Assembly (NCBI GenBank): GCA_002469975.1
Contig: DKMG01000076.1
Location: forward strand, 1-5,779
From: Proteobacteria bacterium UBA7420
GTDB lineage: Bacteria > Pseudomonadota > Gammaproteobacteria > Magnimaribacterales > D2472
Direction: 5' to 3'
Length of the DNA: 5,779 nucleotides
The position numbers were made by a program, and so were the translations under genes. The notes under the pieces were generated by a model. The model did not search any database and was not told where the DNA came from. It saw only the letters and a list, made by a program, of their open reading frames with translations. This document shows positions 1-5,779 of the stretch, piece after piece; positions within the stretch are counted from its first letter, which is position 1, and every line of letters begins with the position of its first letter.

Positions 1-798
1 CGATTGAAACGTCAACGAGACATGCTTAAGAGTATGACGCCTATGGCAAAGTTTGGGGGAGCGACTGGTAATTTTCATACCTTGCAGCTCAGCGATGAAA
101 ATTTAGACTGGGTTTCCAAAACTAAAAAATTCATATCCTCATTCAAGGTAGAGCAAAATCCTATGACTACTCAAATTGAACCACACGATGGAATTGCCGA
201 GATCGCTCATTGTATACAGAGAATTAATAATATTCTTATAGACTTCAATCAAGATGCTTGGCTCTACATCAGCAATGATTTGTTTAGTCTGAAACTAAAA
301 GATGGTGAGGTTGGCTCATCAACCATGCCTCACAAGGTCAACCCTATTGACTTTGAAAACTCAGAAGGAAATTTAGGCCTGTCTAACGCAATGATGGATT
401 TTTTTGCTAACAAGCTCACAAAATCAAGATTACAGCGTGATCTTTCAGATTCAACTGTTTTAAGAAATCTGGGTGTTGGTTTTGGTTACTCGTACGTTGG
501 ATTTTCTTCAACCCTCAACGGGCTAAGCAAACTTCAGCCAAACAAAATGAAAGCAAAAGAAGAGCTTGAGAATAATTGGCAAATTCTTGCAGAGGCATTA
601 CAAATTATCATGAAATTAGAAGGGCTTGATAATGCGTATGAAATTATTAAAGATAAAACTAGAGGACTAAGTCTAACTAAAACCACTTATACCAACCTGG
701 TAGAGACACTAGCCATTTCAGATCAAGCAAAAGCTAAGCTTAAAGCTCTCACACCACTGAACTACATAGGAATAGCTGAAAAGCTAGCTAAAAAATAG
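1..798 (+). CDS. purB: Adenylosuccinate lyase, C-terminal part (5' end outside window)
   Basis: This is the last 265 codons of a PurB of the E. coli type (about 456 residues in the family), so roughly the first 190 residues lie upstream of the window. The frame is open from base 1. The TTG at base 4 is an internal leucine codon and not a start. PurB removes fumarate from SAICAR and from adenylosuccinate in purine and AMP synthesis in the cytoplasm. The fumarase/aspartase superfamily signature GSSTMPHKVNP lies at 313-345 and carries the flexible-loop catalytic serine. It is followed by IDFENSEGNLGLSN and later by QRDLSDSTVLRNLG, both strongly PurB-like. An earlier TTQIEPHD block also matches the E. 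coli protein. The C-terminus ends near the family's usual point (TPLNYIG, then AEKLAKK). No truncation or frameshift is seen. Family assignment is very secure; the 5' end is simply cut by the window edge. Confidence 0.97.
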   Translation, partial: RLKRQRDMLKSMTPMAKFGGATGNFHTLQLSDENLDWVSKTKKFISSFKVEQNPMTTQIEPHDGIAEIAHCIQRINNILIDFNQDAWLYISNDLFSLKLKDGEVGSSTMPHKVNPIDFENSEGNLGLSNAMMDFFANKLTKSRLQRDLSDSTVLRNLGVGFGYSYVGFSSTLNGLSKLQPNKMKAKEELENNWQILAEALQIIMKLEGLDNAYEIIKDKTRGLSLTKTTYTNLVETLAISDQAKAKLKALTPLNYIGIAEKLAKK

Positions 799-864
799 AT
801 TCTGTAGTCTAGCTACATTTCTAATACCTTTTAAAGCCTGTTTTTATAGTATTTTTTAATATAA

Positions 865-893
865 TTGACAAGTGAGTCTATATAAAATTTAAT
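865..893 (+). promoter_or_regulatory. Probable sigma70 promoter of aceA
   Basis: A perfect -35 hexamer TTGACA (865-870) is followed after 17 bases by TTTAAT (888-893), which matches five of six -10 consensus positions. The surroundings are very AT-rich. Transcription would start near base 900, giving a short leader of about 20 bases before the aceA start. It is the only good promoter seen in the purB-aceA gap, so aceA is probably transcribed on its own rather than only by read-through from purB. This is inferred from sequence match alone. Confidence 0.65.
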
Positions 894-898
894 TCACT
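871..898. repeat. Imperfect inverted repeat around the aceA -10 element (possible operator)
   Basis: AGTGAGT (871-877) and ATTCACT (892-898) are inverted copies, matching at six of seven positions. Their centres are 21 bases apart, which is two helical turns. They straddle the -10 hexamer, the right place for a repressor that would block RNA polymerase. Short repeats like this occur by chance in AT-rich gaps, and no regulator gene is present to connect with it, so this is a weak candidate. Confidence 0.2.
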
Positions 899-911
899 AC
901 ATAATTTTTAT

Positions 912-915
912 GGAG
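912..915 (+). promoter_or_regulatory. Ribosome binding site of aceA
   Basis: GGAG lies six bases upstream of the ATG at 922. This is good Shine-Dalgarno spacing and supports that start codon for isocitrate lyase. Confidence 0.75.
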
Positions 916-921
916 TAATTA

Positions 922-2508
922 ATGGGTAGATTAAAGTTGTCATCAGAGATTGAGCGTTTAAAGGCAGTTCCTGGCTTCAAGGGATCGGACTGGAACTCTA
1001 TCAAGCCTGAGTTTGCTGCCAGAATGGTTATCCAAAACCAATTTAAAACGGGCATAGATATTGCAAAATACACAGCTGGAATAATGCGTAAAGATATGGA
1101 CGCTTATGACAGTGATACCTCCCTTTACACTCAATCATTAGGTTGCTGGCATGGATTTATTGGCCAACAGAAACTAATTTCAATTAAAAAACATTTTGGT
1201 ACAACGGATAAAAAATATTTGTACTTATCTGGATGGATGGTTGCAGCCTTAAGATCAGAGTTTGGACCCCTTCCCGACCAGTCTATGCATGAGAAAACAT
1301 CTGTTGCTAGTCTTGTTGAAGAGCTGTACACATTTTTAAGGCAAGCAGATGCAAGAGAGTTAGCCGCCTTATTCAGAAAACTTGATAGCGCTGCAGAGAG
1401 TGACAAGCAATCAATTCAAGACCAGATAGACAACTTTGAAACCCACATTGTCCCAATTATTGCAGATATTGATGCGGGATTTGGTAATGAAGAAGCGACC
1501 TATCTTATGGCTAAACAGATGATTGAAGCTGGTGCGTGCTGCATTCAAATTGAGAACCAAGTTTCAGACGAAAAGCAGTGCGGACATCAAGATGGAAAAG
1601 TTACAGTTCCTCACTCAGACTTTTTAGCAAAAATTAATGCTGTCCGTTACGCTTTCCTTGAGCTAGGGGTAGATGATGGGGTTATTGTTGCTCGCACAGA
1701 CTCGCTTGGTGCAGGCTTAACGAAGCAGATCGCTGTTACCAATGAGGCAGGAGATTTAGGGGATCAATATAACTCATTTTTAGATGTTGAAGAGATGACT
1801 GCTGAGACTATGAACCATGGTGATGTCCTGATCAATCAAAATGGAAAGCTAGTACGTCCTAAACGACTACCCAGTAATCTCTATCAGTTCAAGAAAGGAA
1901 CTGGGGAAGCTAGATGTATCTTAGACTCTATTACAAGCCTCCAGAATGGTGCTGACTTAATTTGGATTGAAACTGAAAAGCCCCATATCGGTCAGATTGG
2001 CGCCATGATGGATGAGATAAAAAAAGCTGTTCCAAACGCAAAGCTTGTGTACAACAACAGTCCCTCCTTTAACTGGACATTAAATTTTAGACAGCAAGTC
2101 TTTGATGCTATGCACGAGGCTGGACAGGACGTATCTGCCTATGAGCGAGAAAATCTGATGGATATTTCTTATGATGCCAGTGAATTAGCTATTGAAGCCG
2201 ATAGAAGAATTCAAACTTTTCAAGCTGATGCTGCGCGCGAAGCTGGAATATTTCACCACCTTATCACTCTTCCTACATATCACACAGCAGCTCTTTCAAC
2301 AGACAACCTGGCAAAAGAATACTTCGGTGAAAAAGGAATGCTAGGCTACGTCGAAGGGGTTCAAAGAAAAGAAATTCGTCAAGGCATCGCCTGCGTGAAA
2401 CATCAAAATATGGCGGGTTCTGATATGGGCGATGACCACAAGGAGTACTTTGCTGGAGAGGCTGCCCTTAAGGCTTCGGGTGATGACAATACCATGAACC
2501 AATTCTAG
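922..2508 (+). CDS. aceA: Isocitrate lyase, long (Pseudomonas-like) form
   Basis: This complete 528-residue enzyme splits isocitrate into glyoxylate and succinate, the first step of the glyoxylate shunt used for growth on acetate or fatty acids. Motifs in order are SGWMVAAL at 103-110, the metal and substrate region ADIDAGFG at 181-188, the active-site motif K-Q-C-G-H at 218-222 with catalytic Cys220, VARTDSLGAG at 256-265, IWIETEKP at 347-354 and NNSPSFNWT at 378-386. Length and the K-Q-C-G-H variant fit the class of about 530 residues known in Pseudomonas and relatives. The E. coli enzyme is about 434 residues. The extra length includes an insertion around residues 270-330. The glutamine in place of Lys/Arg in the motif, and the overall length, argue against 2-methylisocitrate lyase. 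The gene has its own promoter and ribosome binding site. Its stop codon overlaps the stop of the convergent nqrM by four bases. No malate synthase gene is in the window. Confidence 0.97.
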   Translation: MGRLKLSSEIERLKAVPGFKGSDWNSIKPEFAARMVIQNQFKTGIDIAKYTAGIMRKDMDAYDSDTSLYTQSLGCWHGFIGQQKLISIKKHFGTTDKKYLYLSGWMVAALRSEFGPLPDQSMHEKTSVASLVEELYTFLRQADARELAALFRKLDSAAESDKQSIQDQIDNFETHIVPIIADIDAGFGNEEATYLMAKQMIEAGACCIQIENQVSDEKQCGHQDGKVTVPHSDFLAKINAVRYAFLELGVDDGVIVARTDSLGAGLTKQIAVTNEAGDLGDQYNSFLDVEEMTAETMNHGDVLINQNGKLVRPKRLPSNLYQFKKGTGEARCILDSITSLQNGADLIWIETEKPHIGQIGAMMDEIKKAVPNAKLVYNNSPSFNWTLNFRQQVFDAMHEAGQDVSAYERENLMDISYDASELAIEADRRIQTFQADAAREAGIFHHLITLPTYHTAALSTDNLAKEYFGEKGMLGYVEGVQRKEIRQGIACVKHQNMAGSDMGDDHKEYFAGEAALKASGDDNTMNQF

Positions 2509-2681
2509 TTATCACAATCCCCCGTGGTAGTGCGCCCGCAAATTTGACAGGGCGCACCTTTTTCAAGATTAGCTAACCCCCCACAACTTCCAGTAATTGG
2601 CTTATCTTTTGTGATCACCCCTATAGCAATAGCAGCAAAAGAGAGGGTGATTACTGCAAAGACAAGAATAAATTCAAACAT
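2505..2681 (-). CDS. nqrM: NqrM, small Na+-NQR maturation protein (DUF539 family)
   Basis: This 58-residue gene starts with ATG at 2681 and ends with TAG at 2505. The protein has one N-terminal membrane segment (about residues 3-23, FEFILVFAVITLSFAAIAIG), then KPITGSCGGL, then a cysteine-rich tail. The four cysteines are C33, C45, C48 and C56, arranged C-X11-C-X2-C-X7-C. A membrane anchor followed by GSCGGL and three further cysteines is the hallmark of NqrM. NqrM is known in Vibrio to be required for maturation of Na+-NQR, probably by helping iron reach the site between NqrD and NqrE. The position supports the call: it follows apbE by two bases at the end of the nqr operon, its usual place. 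No strong Shine-Dalgarno precedes the ATG, so translation is probably coupled to apbE. Its last four bases overlap the end of aceA, and its cysteine-coding region doubles as the aceA terminator. It is easily missed by gene finders because of its size and the overlap. Confidence 0.92.
   Translation of the reverse strand: MFEFILVFAVITLSFAAIAIGVITKDKPITGSCGGLANLEKGAPCQICGRTTTGDCDN
2530..2563 (+). terminator. Intrinsic terminator of aceA, inside nqrM
   Basis: A perfect 8-base-pair GC-rich stem, GTGCGCCC (2530-2537) with GGGCGCAC (2550-2557), encloses a 12-base loop (2538-2549) that is itself partly self-complementary (CAAATTTG). One C and then five T (2559-2563) follow on the plus strand. It starts 21 bases after the aceA stop, a normal place for a Rho-independent terminator. 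On the minus strand the hairpin is not followed by a T-run, so it should stop only aceA transcripts. The whole structure sits inside the convergent nqrM coding sequence. Confidence 0.85.
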
Positions 2682-2683
2682 GT

Positions 2684-3661
2684 TTAATGTTGCCAGTTAT
2701 TTGATTTCAAAAATTTAATTGTATCGTTATCATTAATTATATATAAAACAGATATATTTTCTTGCTCTGCCAGCTCCAAGCCTCGGTCTGCTCCCATAAC
2801 ATTCATTGCTGTAGCCCATGCATCTGCCTCCATGGATGAGATCTTAGAAGTTACAGTTACTGACAGAATATTATTAGAGATGGACTGGCCTGTTTGCGGG
2901 TCAAGTGTATGACTGGTTTTATTGCCTCGCTCATCAACAGCAAAGTTCCTGTATTCACCTGAAGTTGCAACGGCTAAAAAGGAATCACTGAGTAAATTAA
3001 TAATTGATTGGTTTGAGTAGCTGGTTGGGTCCTGAATACCCACAACCCATGGTTCACCATGGTTAGAGCCGGTTAATATTAACTCTCCACCTATATCAAA
3101 GAGGAAATTATTTTTATCAGAGCTTATTAAAAGATTATAAATTTGATCTACAGCGAAGCCTTTTGCTATGGATGATAGATCAAATAAGAATTGATTAAAT
3201 TTCTCTACATACATATCCTCCGTCATAACAAACCTCTTGGTTGACAGAGGCTCAAATACATCTGTGTTTATCTCAGGGCCAAATCCTGCATTGATAACAG
3301 AAGAACCGAGAGTGATGTCATAGGCTCCATTGGATGCAGTTGTCAGCTTTTCTGCGAAACTTAGTAAGGTGTATAACTCTGTGCTAATTTTTACCTTGGT
3401 GTTTGTTGGCGCTTGGTTTAGCAAAGATAATTCAGATGATGTCTTGTAGGTAGAAGCAATAAAATCAATCCTATTCAACTCATCTACAATTGATTGCCTT
3501 AATGAGTCGGGTATGTACTCCGTGGAAACCAATTTCCAATAAGTTCCGTAAATATTTCCGCTAACTTGATAAGTTGATGATTTATTATGATTGTAGGCAA
3601 GCAGTATGCAAAGAATGCCAACAGAAAGAGCAAGGGCTTTAGATGCTATGAGGCGACTCAA
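2684..3661 (-). CDS. apbE: FAD:protein FMN transferase (ApbE), Na+-NQR flavinylation
   Basis: This is a complete ApbE of 325 residues. The enzyme moves FMN from FAD onto a threonine of target proteins. Next to nqr genes its targets are NqrB and NqrC, on the outer face of the inner membrane. A hydrophobic segment at about 8-22 serves as signal or anchor. Cys18 is there, but the preceding residues (G-I-L) do not make a proper lipobox, so lipoprotein status is doubtful. Family motifs in order are YDITLGSSV at 114-122, DLSSIAKGFAVDQI at 161-174, DIGGE at 189-193, ATSGEY at 232-237, HTLDPQTGQ at 251-259 and ADAWATAMNVMG at 279-290, which holds the Mg-binding Asp and Thr. The start is TTG: the frame is closed by the nqrF stop four codons upstream, and no ATG or GTG offers a full-length alternative. 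A GGTGGA sequence (3674-3679), 12 bases before the TTG, is the likely but distant ribosome binding site. It lies nine bases after nqrF, in the same frame. Confidence 0.94.
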   Translation of the reverse strand: MSRLIASKALALSVGILCILLAYNHNKSSTYQVSGNIYGTYWKLVSTEYIPDSLRQSIVDELNRIDFIASTYKTSSELSLLNQAPTNTKVKISTELYTLLSFAEKLTTASNGAYDITLGSSVINAGFGPEINTDVFEPLSTKRFVMTEDMYVEKFNQFLFDLSSIAKGFAVDQIYNLLISSDKNNFLFDIGGELILTGSNHGEPWVVGIQDPTSYSNQSIINLLSDSFLAVATSGEYRNFAVDERGNKTSHTLDPQTGQSISNNILSVTVTSKISSMEADAWATAMNVMGADRGLELAEQENISVLYIINDNDTIKFLKSNNWQH

Positions 3662-3670
3662 GTAGCTAGG

Positions 3671-4903
3671 CTATCCACCAAAGTCATCGAGCATTATATT
3701 CTCTGGCTCAACTCCAAGGTTAATTAGCATGTCTGTAACTGCTTTGTTCATCATTGGAGGTCCGCACATATAAAACTCACAATCTTCAGGTGCCTCGTGA
3801 GATCCAAGATAATTATCAAATAAGACTTGATGTATAAATCCAGTTAACCCTTTCCAATCATCTTCGGGCTGAGGATCTGATAATGCTACATGCCATTCAA
3901 AATTCTCATTATCTTCAGCAAGCTTATTGAACTCATCAACATAAAACATTTCTTTTAAACTTCGAGCGCCATACCAAAAGGTAATTTTTCGATCATCATG
4001 AATTCTTAGTAGTTGATCAAAAATATGTGCCCTCATTGGCGCCATTCCCGCTCCTCCTCCCACAAACACCATCTCTGACTCTGTTTCTTTTGCAAAAAAT
4101 TCTCCAAATGGACCAAAGACTCTGACTTTATCGCCGGGCTTAAGGTTAAAGGTCCAGGAAGACATGAGGCCTGGAGGTATATCAGAAGAACCAGGGGGTG
4201 GAGATGCAACTCTAATATTAAATTTCAACACACCCTTCTCATCTGGATAATTAGCCATTGAATATGCTCTTATAATTGCTTCTTTATTGTTGGCAACGTT
4301 ATCCCAAATTTTAAATCTATCCCAATCCTCTCTGTACTCATCAGCTACATCAAATGAAGTGTAGGCCAGGTTCTCATAGGCTGGAGCTTCTAGCTGGACA
4401 TATCCACCTGCTTTGAAGTTAACTTCCTCTCCCTCAGGGAGCTTAAGGATCAATTCTTTGATGAATGTTGCAACATTATCATTTGATACCACTTCACATT
4501 CCCACTCTTTCACCCCAAATACTTCTTCGGGAATGGTAATCTTCATGTCATTTTTCACTGCAACTTGGCAAGACAGTCTCCAGCCTTCTTTCTTTTCTTT
4601 TGAGTTAAAGTGAGATTCTTCAGTCGGCAGAATTGATCCGCCGCCTTCAGCTATCTGGCATTTACATTGACTACATGTTCCGCCGCCGCCACATGCACTC
4701 GATAAGAAAATCTTATTATCAGCTAGAGTTTGCAGGAGTTTGCTACCTGATGGAACTTTAATTGCATTGGAGCTGTCGCCATTAATCTCAATAGAAACCT
4801 CACCTGAACTCACAAGCTGACTACGCGCCATCAAGATAATAGTTACAAGCAATAAAACCACACCAGTAAAAGAGAGAACACCTAAAAATAAATCAATTTG
4901 CAT
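3671..4903 (-). CDS. nqrF: Na+-translocating NADH:quinone reductase subunit F
   Basis: This complete 410-residue subunit is the NADH entry point of the sodium pump. It takes hydride from NADH in the cytoplasm onto FAD and passes electrons one at a time through a 2Fe-2S cluster into the membrane subunits. It has one N-terminal membrane anchor (about residues 4-26). A plant-type ferredoxin domain follows with cluster ligands C71, C77, C80 and C112 in the C-G-G-G-G-T-C-S-Q-C pattern. The FAD-binding motif R-A-Y-S-M-A is at 212-217. The NADH domain has GGGAGMAPMR at 282-291 and M-C-G-P-P at 379-383, and the protein ends in the conserved LDDFGG. Length and all cofactor residues are those of a working enzyme. 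The ATG at 4903 has AAGG seven bases upstream, overlapping the nqrE stop. Nine bases separate it from nqrE, and nine more lead to apbE, so it is an internal operon gene. Confidence 0.98.
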   Translation of the reverse strand: MQIDLFLGVLSFTGVVLLLVTIILMARSQLVSSGEVSIEINGDSSNAIKVPSGSKLLQTLADNKIFLSSACGGGGTCSQCKCQIAEGGGSILPTEESHFNSKEKKEGWRLSCQVAVKNDMKITIPEEVFGVKEWECEVVSNDNVATFIKELILKLPEGEEVNFKAGGYVQLEAPAYENLAYTSFDVADEYREDWDRFKIWDNVANNKEAIIRAYSMANYPDEKGVLKFNIRVASPPPGSSDIPPGLMSSWTFNLKPGDKVRVFGPFGEFFAKETESEMVFVGGGAGMAPMRAHIFDQLLRIHDDRKITFWYGARSLKEMFYVDEFNKLAEDNENFEWHVALSDPQPEDDWKGLTGFIHQVLFDNYLGSHEAPEDCEFYMCGPPMMNKAVTDMLINLGVEPENIMLDDFGG

Positions 4904-4912
4904 AATTAAACC

Positions 4913-5524
4913 TTAAAGAGAGATACCACCAAATGACATAAATCCAAAACTCATTAGCCCAACAATAATAAAAGTAACCCCTAGGCCCTGAAGACCATCA
5001 GGAATATCTGAATATTTTAACTTCTCTCTTATACCCGCTAGAACTAAGATAGCCATGGCCCACCCAACGCCAGCGCCCAAACCATAAACTACACTCTCAC
5101 CAAACTTCAGATCTTTTTCGACCATGAACAGGGTTGCCCCTAAAATAGCACAATTAACTGTGATGAGTGGTAAGAAGACGCCCAACGCGTTATACAAAGC
5201 CGGAACAAACCTATCTAGAAACATTTCTAAAATTTGAACAGCGGCAGCAATCACGCCTATATAACTAATCAGCCCTACAAACTGTAAGTTAACATTTGGT
5301 AAGCCAGCCCAAGCCAACGCGCCATCTTTTAGTATGGTGTTAAAAATAAAATTATTTAAAGGCACTGTAATTAGGCAAACTGCTATAACAGCTACCCCTA
5401 AGCCAAAAGCTGCATCAATCTTCTTTGAGATAGCAATAAATGTACACATGCCTAAGAATACTGACAAGGCTATGTTCTCAATAAATACAGTTGTAATAAA
5501 AATACTTAGATAATGTTCAAGCAT
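4913..5524 (-). CDS. nqrE: Na+-translocating NADH:quinone reductase subunit E
   Basis: This complete 203-residue integral membrane protein has about six hydrophobic segments (roughly residues 8-30, 37-60, 80-103, 111-134, 144-165 and 178-200). NqrE pairs with NqrD in the membrane core. The two related, inverted subunits share an iron or 2Fe-2S centre held by paired cysteines. Those of NqrE are visible as C27 in F-L-G-M-C-T-F and C125 in T-V-N-C-A-I. Other NqrE-typical stretches are FIENIALS (14-21), QILEMFLDRF (97-106), ALGVFLPLITVNCAI (113-127), GVGWAMAI (152-159), AGIREKLKYSDIP (163-175) and the end FGFMSFGGISL. An extra cysteine, C50, lies in the second segment. The ATG at 5524 has GAGGG (5531-5535) six bases upstream. 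The start overlaps the end of nqrD by eight bases, which suggests translational coupling and equal production of the two partners. Confidence 0.98.
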   Translation of the reverse strand: MLEHYLSIFITTVFIENIALSVFLGMCTFIAISKKIDAAFGLGVAVIAVCLITVPLNNFIFNTILKDGALAWAGLPNVNLQFVGLISYIGVIAAAVQILEMFLDRFVPALYNALGVFLPLITVNCAILGATLFMVEKDLKFGESVVYGLGAGVGWAMAILVLAGIREKLKYSDIPDGLQGLGVTFIIVGLMSFGFMSFGGISL

Positions 5525-5779
5525 TTAATTCCCTCTTGGATAAGTCTGGCGCAGTGGCATGTTTAGATAGCTTAAATTCATTCACTTCAACTTGATCACT
5601 TTTGTATGCCCTGATACCCCAAATCATCAATCCAATAAGGATGAAGGAGCTGGGAGGAAGTAATAGCAAGTTGTTAGCAGGGTACCATCCACCATTTGAA
5701 ATAAGCGGAAGAATTTCGTATCCCATCAAGCTACCTGCTCCAAAAAGCTCTCTGACGATTGCAACAGCGATTAAGATAA
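5517..5779 (-). CDS. nqrD: Na+-translocating NADH:quinone reductase subunit D, C-terminal part (5' end outside window)
   Basis: This holds the last 86 codons plus stop of NqrD (usually a little over 200 residues). The frame is open to the right edge of the window. The TTG at 5729 is an internal leucine, because the conserved V-R-E-L-F-G-A-G-S stretch is encoded further upstream. Then come YEILPLISNGGWYPANN, LLLLPPSSFILIGLMIWGIR (the last membrane helix) and the cytoplasmic end AYKSDQVEVNE, all typical of NqrD. The metal-binding cysteines of NqrD would lie earlier and are not in the window. After the VEVNE stretch the protein runs on for about 19 mostly polar residues (FKLSKHATAPDLSKRELNA), somewhat longer than the Vibrio protein as I recall it. 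The final codons of this tail contain the nqrE ribosome binding site and the overlapping nqrE start. Confidence 0.95.
   Translation of the reverse strand, partial: ILIAVAIVRELFGAGSLMGYEILPLISNGGWYPANNLLLLPPSSFILIGLMIWGIRAYKSDQVEVNEFKLSKHATAPDLSKRELNA

Noticed and set aside
4..6. TTG at base 4 as the start of a short gene
   Set aside because: The frame stays open to base 1, and the conserved PurB sequence is in mid-protein here, so this is an internal codon of a gene cut by the window edge.
803..817. Small hairpin after purB (TGTAG and CTACA with a five-base loop) as a purB terminator
   Set aside because: The stem has only five base pairs, is AT-rich and is followed by just three T before other bases. 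It is too weak to call; purB may end by other means or read into aceA.
1131..1406. Minus-strand open frame of 91 codons inside aceA
   Set aside because: It lies wholly antisense to the well-conserved isocitrate lyase coding region, resembles no known protein and has no sign of its own expression.
2370..2400. Short AGGC/GCCT hairpin on the minus strand in the aceA 3' region as an nqr operon terminator
   Set aside because: The stem is only four base pairs and the T-rich stretch on the minus strand is not adjacent. It is likely chance within coding sequence.
3600..3661. ApbE as a lipoprotein with Cys18 as the lipidated residue
   Set aside because: The residues before Cys18 are G-I-L. A lipobox needs a small residue just before the cysteine and Leu/Val/Ile at minus three. 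A plain signal or anchor segment fits better.
4413..4613. Plus-strand open frame of 66 codons inside nqrF
   Set aside because: It is antisense to the ferredoxin-domain region of nqrF. Its serine/threonine/phenylalanine-rich composition is what the opposite strand of that gene gives.
5727..5729. TTG at 5729 as the nqrD start
   Set aside because: The frame continues to the window edge and encodes the conserved NqrD stretch V-R-E-L-F-G upstream of it.
1..5779. A novel defence, mobile or secondary-metabolite system
   Set aside because: Every stretch longer than about 125 bases is explained by recognised housekeeping genes. There are no transposase, integrase, direct-repeat array or tRNA signals.

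Overview
This is an AT-rich stretch of a bacterial chromosome carrying ordinary central-metabolism and respiration genes. It contains two left-to-right genes (the 3' part of purB, then a complete aceA) that converge on the 3' half of an nqr operon read right to left (nqrD partial, nqrE, nqrF, apbE, nqrM). The gene families point to a low-GC, probably marine, gammaproteobacterium. PurB is of the E. coli type. The isocitrate lyase is the long form of about 530 residues, with a K-Q-C-G-H active-site motif as in Pseudomonas. The organism also has a sodium-pumping NADH:quinone reductase with its dedicated maturation genes. The exact lineage cannot be fixed from this window; a SAR86-like or related marine group is a guess.

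Layout. Bases 1-798 hold the C-terminal part of adenylosuccinate lyase (purB). The gap at 799-921 contains a good sigma70-type promoter (TTGACA, 17 bases, TTTAAT) and a ribosome binding site for aceA. A loose inverted repeat flanks the -10 element and may be an operator. aceA fills 922-2508. Its stop overlaps by four bases the stop of a 58-codon gene on the other strand, nqrM (2505-2681). The intrinsic terminator that best serves aceA lies inside nqrM. Upstream of nqrM on the minus strand, tightly packed, come apbE (TTG start), nqrF, nqrE and the end of nqrD, with gaps of 2, 9 and 9 bases and an 8-base overlap.

How the genes work together. NqrA-F oxidise NADH, reduce ubiquinone and pump Na+ out of the cell. 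Here we see NqrF (NADH entry, FAD and 2Fe-2S), NqrE and the end of NqrD (the membrane pair that holds an intramembrane iron centre). ApbE attaches FMN covalently to NqrB and NqrC, and NqrM is needed to build the iron centre. Isocitrate lyase opens the glyoxylate shunt for growth on acetate or fatty acids. PurB serves purine synthesis.

No mobile element, CRISPR array, RNA gene or unknown defence-like system is visible. The most interesting local feature is the dual use of DNA at the aceA/nqrM junction, where a terminator hairpin for one gene encodes the cysteine motif of the other.
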